Source: Sphingomonadaceae bacterium (GTDB lineage: Bacteria; Pseudomonadota; Alphaproteobacteria; Sphingomonadales; Sphingomonadaceae). Taken from it: a stretch of DNA of 7,798 nt. The notes under the pieces were generated by a model. It was not told where the DNA came from and did not search any database. It worked only from the letters and a program-made list of their open reading frames with translations. Every line of letters begins with the position of its first letter. The stretch's first letter is position 1. Below are positions 1 to 5,588 of the stretch, one piece after another. The stretch spans positions 1-7,798 of the forward strand of contig CANEVG010000162.1 in NCBI GenBank assembly GCA_947442095.1, written 5' to 3'. The position numbers were made by a program, and so were the translations under genes.

Positions 1-714
1 AGACAAATGGTCCGATTGCAACCGCAGCTTCGCCCAGACCGGCAAGTGGTCCGAGGCGACCCGGGAAAGCGGAGTGAAGTGCGTTCCACAATCGATGACC
101 TCGATACCCGGACCTGCCATGATCCGGTCCAGCCGCGCGAGCGGCCTGCCGGCGGGGAAACTCGGTTCTGTGGGGACGATCCCATAAGTCCGACCAAAAT
201 CGATTAGGCAGCCGCTATACCGCCGCCACTCGTTGAGATCACCCATTAGCACGGTTGGCATAAGATCGGATCGGACTGCGATCTGCGCCATAACTGCCCG
301 GGCCTGTTGCCGCCGTCGCAGGCCGGACAAGTCAAGATGCATACCGCCAATTCGCAGCCCATGGCCTTCGACGCGGGTCTCCACAAGGACTGCACCGCGC
401 GGTTCAAGCGAGGGCAGCGCAAGCGGGAGGGCTGCGGTGATCTTCACCCGTTCGGAGACGAGCACGGCATTGCCATGCCATCCAAGGCCATGCGAATGGA
501 GGCCAATTCTGACTGGTCGATAGCCGGTATGCGCCGCGATCATTGCAAATGGCAACACAGTCGCTCGCACCCCGAAACGCTTGTCCGCTTCCTGCAGCAT
601 GACCACGTCAGCTGCAATTTCGGCCAAAACGGCCAGAATACGCGCGGGCTCGCAGCGTCGATCGATGCCAACGGCCTTGTGGATGTTATAGCTGGCGACG
701 GTCAATTCGATCAT
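1..714 (-). CDS. Endonuclease/exonuclease/phosphatase (EEP) family protein, 3' end outside window
   Basis: The frame is open for 238 codons from an ATG at 714 to the window edge, so the C-terminus is missing. EEP enzymes are metal-dependent phosphodiesterases or phosphatases acting on nucleic acids, sugar phosphates or phospholipids. The signature motifs are visible in order: SYNIHK (Asn10), LQE (Glu42), GMHLD (His126, Asp128), GDLNEW (Asp159, Asn161), LDRI (Asp196) and SDHLP (Asp222, His223). These supply the metal ligands and the catalytic His/Asp pair, so the domain looks complete and active. There is no signal peptide, which suggests a cytoplasmic enzyme. The ATG overlaps the stop of the upstream phospholipase gene by ATGA, and no strong separate ribosome binding site is seen, so translation is probably coupled. 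The family is certain from the motifs. The substrate is unknown, but the pairing with a cardiolipin-synthase-like gene makes a phospholipid-linked role possible. Confidence 0.93.
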   Translation of the reverse strand, partial: MIELTVASYNIHKAVGIDRRCEPARILAVLAEIAADVVMLQEADKRFGVRATVLPFAMIAAHTGYRPVRIGLHSHGLGWHGNAVLVSERVKITAALPLALPSLEPRGAVLVETRVEGHGLRIGGMHLDLSGLRRRQQARAVMAQIAVRSDLMPTVLMGDLNEWRRYSGCLIDFGRTYGIVPTEPSFPAGRPLARLDRIMAGPGIEVIDCGTHFTPLSRVASDHLPVWAKLRLQSDHLS

Positions 715-2165
715 AAGAGAGGGCTCACGAGCCGCGCCAGTCCTTCGCCCACTTGCCGCAGTCTTGATCGCTGACGCCATGTTGTCAGATCGAGTGGATC
801 GCTGTGCGCCAAGGCCTGCTCCTGAAGCGCAACCAGAGCACCCACCGATACCGGATCGAAAAGCAGCAGGCTCAACTCTTCGTTGAGCTGGAAAGAGCGG
901 ATGTCGATATTGCTCGATCCGACAATCGCCACATGTCCATCAATGCTTACATTCTTTGCGTGTAGCAGGTAGTCCCGGAAACAGACTATGCGCACACCCA
1001 TGCTGAGCAGATCTTCGTAATACGAGCACTGGGCTAGGCGTACCAGGGGCTGGTCACTGATCGCCGAGACCACGAGGATAACCTCTACGCCGCGTGCAGC
1101 GGCAAACTGCATTGCATTCTGTAAAGCCTCGTCCGGAATGAAGTAGGGCGTGGTCAGGATCACCCGGTTGCGGGCAGAGTGGATCAGCCAAACCAGCATC
1201 GTCTCAAATCCCTGTAATGGGTATTCTGCACCGCTGGGCAGCACCAACGCAGCACCGCTCCCTTGCGCAGGCGGAATTTCTGCTTGTGTCTGGAGAAGCG
1301 TTTCCGTTTCGCAATACCAATCGGCCAAGAATACGCAGGTCATTGCCGCAACCACAGGGCCGACGGTGCGCACGACCATTTCCTGATTGGTAATGCCTGG
1401 GCGGAAGGCCTTGTTCACCAGATTTTGCGATCCGGCATAGCCGATCAACCCGTCGATGATGAAAAGCTTGCGGTGGTTGCGCATGTCGCTGCGCCGGCGA
1501 AGGCTCAGGAACCTAACCGGCAGGGTTTCAAGCGCGCTCACGCCAGCGTGCGCAAGCGCGGCCAGTGTCGCCCGCCGCCAGTGATACGATCCAACCGGGT
1601 CAATCAGCACATGGCAGGCAACACCGCGCTGCCTTGCACGCGCGAGGGCAGCGATGACCCTTGAACCGGTGCCGTCATTGGCGAATATATAGACCATGAT
1701 CCGCACATGTTTGCGCGCGCTGTCGATGTCGGCGATTAGGCGGTCGATCACGCCATCATAGTCATCCAGAAACTCCAAAGCGTTGCCGCCAACTGCCGGA
1801 AAGCCGCCGAGTTTTGCGGCATGGTTTGAGGCATCGGGTGCGCGGTCCGGCGTTAGTGGCCCAGCCTGCGCGATGCCGGCGGCGGTTTCGGCAAGGAACG
1901 GCGCAAGCTTTAGGAAGCGCTCGCGGCGGGATTGGGATCCTCGGGCACGGCCGATAGCAAGGAACAGGATCAACCCAGGGACAGGCCACAAGAAGATCAG
2001 CAGGAGCCAGCTTGTTGCGGCCTGCGGTGAGCGCCTCAGCGGCAGGATGCCGAGCATGATTATGCTGATCAGCCAGCCGCCCATCACAAAAAAAGGCTCG
2101 AGCAAAGCAATCGCTTTGGGAAGGTCGAGCAATGGGAACACGCCTTTCGTGAGCTGATAAATCAT
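711..2165 (-). CDS. Cardiolipin synthase-like phospholipase D family protein
   Basis: This 484-aa protein is close in length to bacterial cardiolipin synthase A. That enzyme condenses two phosphatidylglycerol molecules into cardiolipin and glycerol at the inner membrane. Residues about 21-42 and 52-72 form two hydrophobic segments, as in the family's N-terminal membrane domain. Two HKD motifs follow: HRKLFIID (His231, Lys233, Asp238) with GSQN at 245-248, and HAKNVSID (His402, Lys404, Asp409) with GSSNID at 416-421. Both catalytic halves therefore look intact. The ATG at 2165 is the only ATG after the last upstream in-frame stop. No clear Shine-Dalgarno is seen, but the start overlaps the stop of a truncated upstream frame as ATGA, and the gene's own stop overlaps the EEP start the same way. 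A transposon end lies 52 bases upstream, so the original promoter has probably been lost or moved. Cardiolipin synthesis is the likeliest role; another phospholipid transphosphatidylase is the alternative. Confidence 0.92.
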   Translation of the reverse strand: MIYQLTKGVFPLLDLPKAIALLEPFFVMGGWLISIIMLGILPLRRSPQAATSWLLLIFLWPVPGLILFLAIGRARGSQSRRERFLKLAPFLAETAAGIAQAGPLTPDRAPDASNHAAKLGGFPAVGGNALEFLDDYDGVIDRLIADIDSARKHVRIMVYIFANDGTGSRVIAALARARQRGVACHVLIDPVGSYHWRRATLAALAHAGVSALETLPVRFLSLRRRSDMRNHRKLFIIDGLIGYAGSQNLVNKAFRPGITNQEMVVRTVGPVVAAMTCVFLADWYCETETLLQTQAEIPPAQGSGAALVLPSGAEYPLQGFETMLVWLIHSARNRVILTTPYFIPDEALQNAMQFAAARGVEVILVVSAISDQPLVRLAQCSYYEDLLSMGVRIVCFRDYLLHAKNVSIDGHVAIVGSSNIDIRSFQLNEELSLLLFDPVSVGALVALQEQALAHSDPLDLTTWRQRSRLRQVGEGLARLVSPLL

Positions 2166-2218
2166 GCGGCCACTCTGTGGAGGCCAAGATGTTCCATTGC
2201 CTCAGGAACGGGCGCCAT
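2162..2218 (-). pseudogene. 3' tail of a beheaded upstream operon gene
   Basis: Read on the minus strand from an ATG at 2218, this frame gives 18 codons (MAPVPEAMEHLGLHRVAA) and stops with a TGA at 2164-2162. The TGA overlaps the phospholipase ATG in an ATGA junction, the same arrangement as at the phospholipase/EEP boundary. Reading further upstream enters the transposon end, and an in-frame TAG appears at 2230-2228. The simplest reading is that this is the surviving C-terminus of a gene that once preceded the phospholipase in the operon, cut by the insertion. The product is not recognisable from so short a tail. Chance overlap of a short frame is the alternative. Confidence 0.45.
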
Positions 2219-2243
2219 GAATAGCCCCTAGTTTCCTAGACAC
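2218..2243. repeat. Probable terminal inverted repeat of an IS3-family element (orfB end)
   Basis: The sequence starts TGAATAGCCCCTAG and continues to about CTAGACAC, directly after the last base of the OrfB reading frame. IS3-family elements begin with TG and end with CA, and the type of orfB found here commonly ends in a repeat of the form TGAA-CGCCCC-TAG. The stop codon of OrfB (2238-2236) lies inside it, as is usual. I could not find a convincing partner repeat on the right side, so only one end of the element is supported. Confidence 0.5.
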
Positions 2244-2475
2244 CTTCCGCTTTCAAAACCTGCTGCCGTTCGAACTCGACGGGTAGAAGCATCTCGTTCC
2301 TGACGTGCTTGCGAACAGAATTGTAGAACATGTCGATGTGTGCGAACACGTCCTGCCGGGCCTCCTCGCGTGTTGTGTGAGTGCGGCGCTGGATGCATGC
2401 GCGCTTGAGCCGATTGAAGAAGCGCTCGGCCACGGCATTGGCGTGGCGGTTGCCGCGTCGGCTCATGGACTGCTT
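2236..2475 (-). pseudogene. IS3-family OrfB transposase, C-terminal fragment
   Basis: About 77 codons match the end of IS3-family OrfB transposases, which carry the DDE integrase core. Recognisable stretches are SMSRRGN, AVAERFFNRLKR (its Glu is the last residue of the catalytic triad), REEARQDVF, IDMFYN and LPVEFERQQ. The usual Asp-Asn after the Gly-Asn motif is replaced by Ala-Asn. Full-length OrfB is roughly 270-290 aa, so three quarters of the protein, including the two catalytic Asp residues, is gone. Upstream of about 2470 the frame stays open to an ATG at 2544, but those residues look unlike OrfB and derive from neighbouring IS5-type DNA. The stretch cannot encode a working transposase. 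Confidence 0.85.
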
Positions 2476-2519
2476 CCGAAGGCATTCCGGTGTGATTTCA
2501 AACGTTTGTCCCGGGTTTA

Positions 2520-2800
2520 TGGCAGAAGCACCCCACGCTTTCACGACGTGCGTGGAAGACCAGTTTGTTGAAGTTGCAGGCTTGGTCGCAAAGTGAGCAG
2601 AAGCAGGCCTTTGAACATCATCACTGGGTCGAACGGCGGACGGCCACCCTTCGCGCCATCGCGATAGCCAAGCCCTTCAACCAGCCATGCTCGGGGAACC
2701 CTCGAAATCGGCCGTCGGCTGCAGAACCTCGAGCGGATCGGCGTACTTGCCCAGCGCTTAAAGCTGGTCTCTCAAAGTGAACAGTTCCTCAGCATCCCGA
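2520..2800 (-). pseudogene. IS5-type transposase, internally deleted and frameshifted remnant
   Basis: Three pieces of an IS5/IS4-superfamily transposase can be read on the minus strand. From about 2790 comes EELFTLRDQL, a TAA stop at 2760-2758, then ALGKYADPLEVL and DFE. The frame shifts near 2700 (consistent with one extra G) and continues as AWLVEGLGYRDGAKGGRPPF and DPVMMFKGLLLLTL, ending near 2589. This is the conserved N-terminal domain of the family (KGGRPPFDPVMMFK is diagnostic). Immediately afterwards, in another frame, CNFNKLVFHAR (2578-2546) resembles the extreme C-terminus of the same family. The central catalytic part, normally more than 200 codons, is absent. The N-terminal assignment is solid, the C-terminal one moderate. 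The remnant separates the IS3-like pieces on either side, as if one element had inserted into another. Confidence 0.72.
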
Positions 2801-2867
2801 GCGGCACTCCACGATCGCTCTCGATCAATGGATCACCATCACCGCACATACGCTGCCAGTTCTTGCC

Positions 2868-2918
2868 TGCCTCCAACTGGCCGATAATCTCTTCTGGTTT
2901 GTGCCTTTTGCCATTTTC
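2868..2918 (-). pseudogene. Possible IS3-family OrfA N-terminal scrap
   Basis: On the minus strand the residues NGKRHKPEEIIGQL (2915-2874) resemble the start of IS3-family OrfA proteins, the helix-turn-helix subunit of the transposase, where KRHKPEEI sits just after the initiator Met. An ATG with a GAAGG-like ribosome binding site lies just upstream (near 2911) but one base out of frame, as a single-base loss would produce. After QL the similarity disappears. This OrfA type is not the usual partner of the OrfB type at 2236-2475, so the two scraps may come from different elements. The match is short and the call tentative. Confidence 0.35.
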
Positions 2919-3187
2919 AAAAGCCTTCACGATCCAGAATAACGGAGAACTTGAACCCCTCACAAGGCTGGCTGGGGTCTCATCATTCGCCCCGTTACCG
3001 CCATGGCAGCGCTTGGCATTTTTGGCCAACTAAGCTGGGAAACCCTCGCGATATACCCAATCGCGCATGCAGCCTTCATGATGCCAGTTATGGCTAATTC
3101 CAAATCACTCCCATCACCTAGCCTGTTTTAAAGCCATTCTGGCCGTGGATTTTTTGGCCGTTGGGTAGTTGGGGGGAGTCAACCATT
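2919..3187. other. Gene-free stretch: right side of IS scar and leader of the receptor gene
   Basis: I see no convincing gene here. The only open frame (minus, 3029-2772) has low-complexity coding content and runs into the OrfA-like scrap. The stretch is visibly AT-richer than the flanking genes, especially 3070-3155, as expected for a promoter region. It holds a TTGGCCAA palindrome (3022-3029) preceded by another TTGGC (3013-3017), and a direct repeat TGGCCGT at 3140-3146 and 3155-3161. No pair of -35/-10 boxes with proper spacing stands out. The right boundary of the transposon debris lies somewhere inside but cannot be placed. Confidence 0.5.
3171..3187 (+). promoter_or_regulatory. Ribosome binding site that fixes the receptor start
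   Basis: GGGGGGAG at 3171-3178 ends about ten bases before the ATG at 3188. The frame is also open from a TTG at 3161, but that start would put the purine-rich box inside the coding sequence and add nine residues in front of the signal peptide. The ATG at 3188 is therefore preferred. Confidence 0.75.
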
Positions 3188-5530
3188 ATGGGTACGCGCA
3201 TTTCGAGGCTGTTTGCAACGGGCACCGCGCTGACGACATTGCTCGTCAGTCAAACGGCTTTGGCACAGGCGCAGCAGTCCGCTGACAGCGAACAGAGCGG
3301 CACCGAGATCATCGTCACCGCGACGCGCAAGAACGAAGTCTTGAGCAAGGTTCCGATCAGCGTCAGCGCCTTCAGCGCAGACACGCTCGACAAGCGCGGC
3401 GTGCGCGATTTTGCCGACATTATCCGGCAGACCCCGGGCGTGGTGTTTGAGCAGACGAACACGACGACCAACATCGCCATTCGCGGCATAAACTCAACGG
3501 TCGGCGCGTCGACTACGGGCCTCTACATTGACGATACCCCGATCCAGGTGCGGGCGCTGGGATACTCGGGCGGCAACGTCTACCCGCTGATCTTCGATCT
3601 GGACCGAATTGAAGTGCTGCGCGGGCCGCAAGGCACGCTGTTCGGCTCGGGCTCCCAGGGCGGCACGATCCGCTTCATCACACCGCAGCCCGATACCACA
3701 AAGACCAGTATACGGGTCCGCTCGGAAATTGCGACCACCGAGAGCGGCGGGCCAAGCTATGAACTGGGAGGCGCGATTGGCGTGCCGCTTGTTCAGGACA
3801 AGCTGGCGATCCGGGCCAGCGCCTACTATCGCCGCGACGGCGGCTGGATCGACCGGGTCAGGTTCGAAGACCGGTCGGTGATCGACAAGAACGCCAACCG
3901 CAACGATTCCTTTGCCGGCCGTGTCGCGCTGGCTTGGACGCCAACGCCCGAACTGACCATAACGCCTAGCTTGGTATACCAGCGGATCAAGGCCAACGAC
4001 AGTCCGGAAAGCTGGGACAACATCCAACGGGACCTGACCTCGCCCAACGCGCCCTTCTCAGACTACGAAAACGGCGTGTTCCTCAATGGCAACCGCGTGC
4101 GCGAAAACAGCAATGATCGGTTTGTGCTGCCTTCGCTCAACGTGAAGTATGATCTTGGTGACGCAGAGCTGATCGCCATCGGGTCCTATTTCGATCGTCG
4201 GCAGACGTTCCAATCGGACTATACCACGTTCGACCAGAGCCTGTTCACTGGTGTTACTCTGCCGATTTTCCCCGATCAGTTCGCTGTCAGCGATTTCATC
4301 AACACCCAGAAGAACCTGACTGGGGAACTGCGTCTGCAGTCCACCGCCAAGGACAGCGCGTTCAGCTGGGTGGTTGGCGCGTTCTATCAGCAGGCCAAGC
4401 AGGTTTCGATCCAGCAGGTCGAGGACCGGCTCTTCTACCAGTACGCCCCGTTCCTGATCCCCTTCCTGCCGCCGCTCGTCGACAACCGACTGATCTATGA
4501 TCAAGCCACGTCATCGAAGGACACACAGTATGCCGCCTTTGGCCAAGCGAGCTGGAAGCCGGTCGATCGCCTGACCCTCACGCTTGGCCTGCGCTATGGC
4601 GAGACCAAGTTCGCGATCAATTCGTTCGCGCAAGGGCCGGTGGTCGGCCCCCCGGTGACCGACGTCGGCACCCAGAAGGAAAGCCCCTTCACGCCCAAGT
4701 TCGGCGTCGATTTCCAGATTGATCCGCAAACGCTGGTCTATGCATCGGTGGCCAAGGGCTTCCGTCCCGGTGGCTACAACCCGCAAGTCGGCGTACCATG
4801 CGCGGCTGAACTCGCCGCGATCGGCTATCCGAACGGGCGGCCGGAGCTTTATGGTTCGGACACGGTGTGGAGCTACGAGCTCGGCGTCAAATCGCGCCTC
4901 GCGGGCGGGCGGCTTGGCATTTCGGGCAGCGTCTACCAGATCGACTGGAACGACATCCAGCAGGCAGTGGGCGTCAATTCCTGCGGCTTCCAGTTTACCG
5001 CCAATCTTGGCCGTGCTCGCAGCCGGGGTGTCGATATCCAGTTCGACGCGAAGATCACTGATCGCCTGACGTTCCAGGCCGAGATCGGCTACAACGACGC
5101 CGAGTTTCGCGATACCTTCCTGGGCGGGCCCACCGCAACGCTGCCGTTGGTGACCGCAGGCAACAAGGTGGCCTCGCCGCCTTGGACCATTTCGCTGCAC
5201 GGCCAATACGACATCCCGGTCGGCGCAAACATGGCCTATGTCCGCAGCGACTTCGACTACCGCGCGCAGCAGAAGGATCTGACGCCGTTCATCGACCCGC
5301 GCAACGGTGGTGTCGATCCGACATTGACGAACCCGCCCGAGGTCAAAGCCTGGTCCGCTCGCGCGGGTTACCGCTTCCACGGCGTCGATGTCTCGGTCTT
5401 CGTCAACAACATCCTCGACCAATCGATCTGGCAGGGCCGTCGCTCGCGCGACAATGGCCTTTCCACGATCTACCGTTCGCACATCGTACGCCCGCGGACG
5501 TTCGGCCTGACCGCAGCTTACTCCTACTAG
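3188..5530 (+). CDS. TonB-dependent outer-membrane receptor
   Basis: This 780-aa protein belongs to the TonB-dependent receptors, gated outer-membrane beta-barrels that import scarce or bulky ligands using energy passed on by TonB/ExbBD. Residues 1 to about 26 form a signal peptide (basic start, hydrophobic core, ALA-QA cleavage region). A TonB-box-like EIIVTATR follows at 40-47. The plug domain spans about 50-170 and includes PGVVFEQ, AIRGINS, YIDDTPI and the conserved block RGPQGTLFGSGSQGGTIRF (145-163). The rest, to about 780, is the 22-strand barrel, with a TonB receptor C-terminal region (FVNNILDQ, RPRTFGLTAAYSY) ending in an aromatic residue, Tyr. There is no N-terminal secretin/STN extension, so sigma-factor signalling is unlikely. 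It is the first gene of the plus-strand cluster, with IS debris upstream and a hairpin then an amidohydrolase gene downstream. The ligand is unknown; the neighbours suggest an organic catabolic substrate rather than iron. Confidence 0.95.
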   Translation: MGTRISRLFATGTALTTLLVSQTALAQAQQSADSEQSGTEIIVTATRKNEVLSKVPISVSAFSADTLDKRGVRDFADIIRQTPGVVFEQTNTTTNIAIRGINSTVGASTTGLYIDDTPIQVRALGYSGGNVYPLIFDLDRIEVLRGPQGTLFGSGSQGGTIRFITPQPDTTKTSIRVRSEIATTESGGPSYELGGAIGVPLVQDKLAIRASAYYRRDGGWIDRVRFEDRSVIDKNANRNDSFAGRVALAWTPTPELTITPSLVYQRIKANDSPESWDNIQRDLTSPNAPFSDYENGVFLNGNRVRENSNDRFVLPSLNVKYDLGDAELIAIGSYFDRRQTFQSDYTTFDQSLFTGVTLPIFPDQFAVSDFINTQKNLTGELRLQSTAKDSAFSWVVGAFYQQAKQVSIQQVEDRLFYQYAPFLIPFLPPLVDNRLIYDQATSSKDTQYAAFGQASWKPVDRLTLTLGLRYGETKFAINSFAQGPVVGPPVTDVGTQKESPFTPKFGVDFQIDPQTLVYASVAKGFRPGGYNPQVGVPCAAELAAIGYPNGRPELYGSDTVWSYELGVKSRLAGGRLGISGSVYQIDWNDIQQAVGVNSCGFQFTANLGRARSRGVDIQFDAKITDRLTFQAEIGYNDAEFRDTFLGGPTATLPLVTAGNKVASPPWTISLHGQYDIPVGANMAYVRSDFDYRAQQKDLTPFIDPRNGGVDPTLTNPPEVKAWSARAGYRFHGVDVSVFVNNILDQSIWQGRRSRDNGLSTIYRSHIVRPRTFGLTAAYSY

Positions 5531-5542
5531 GCCATGCGGCAC

Positions 5543-5570
5543 CGGGGGGCGGACGGCTGTCCGCTCCCCG
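5543..5570 (+). promoter_or_regulatory. GC-rich intercistronic hairpin between receptor and amidohydrolase genes
   Basis: The left arm CGGGGGGCGGAC (5543-5554) and right arm GTCCGCTCCCCG (5559-5570) pair over 12 bp with a single G-U wobble and a GGCT loop. It lies 12 bases after the receptor stop and 18 before the amidohydrolase ATG. The bases that follow are TTCAATG, not a U-run, so it does not fit a standard intrinsic terminator. A 3'-stabilising or partially attenuating element that lowers expression of the downstream genes relative to the receptor is a reasonable inference. Confidence 0.65.
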
Positions 5571-5588
5571 TTCAATGAAAGCAACGCA

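Noticed and set aside
307..774. A 155-codon plus-strand frame at the left end
   Set aside because: It lies opposite the EEP gene, whose catalytic motifs are all intact on the minus strand.
1762..2187. A 141-codon minus-strand frame overlapping the start of the phospholipase gene
   Set aside because: It needs a TTG start, is out of frame with the conserved membrane and HKD segments, and has no family features.
2191..2209. Inverted repeat GTTCC...GGAAC upstream of the phospholipase start, as an operator
   Set aside because: Five base pairs with a nine-base spacer is within chance expectation, and it lies inside the remnant upstream coding frame.
2236..2544. A 102-codon open frame as an intact small gene
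   Set aside because: Only residues 26-102 resemble OrfB. The first 25 come from adjoining IS5-type DNA, so it is a chance fusion at a rearrangement junction.
2772..3029. An 85-codon minus-strand frame as a gene
   Set aside because: It has no family resemblance apart from a 14-residue OrfA-like patch, and it runs across transposon debris.
3047..3065. CGCGA...TCGCG inverted repeat in the leader region
   Set aside because: Only five pairs with a nine-base gap, no supporting promoter elements, and common in GC-rich DNA.
3161..3187. TTG at 3161 as the start of the receptor
   Set aside because: It would place the ribosome binding site inside the gene and add residues ahead of a well-formed signal peptide that begins at 3188.
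5543..5570. The intercistronic hairpin as an intrinsic terminator
   Set aside because: No U-run follows the stem, and the next two genes lack any other evident promoter.
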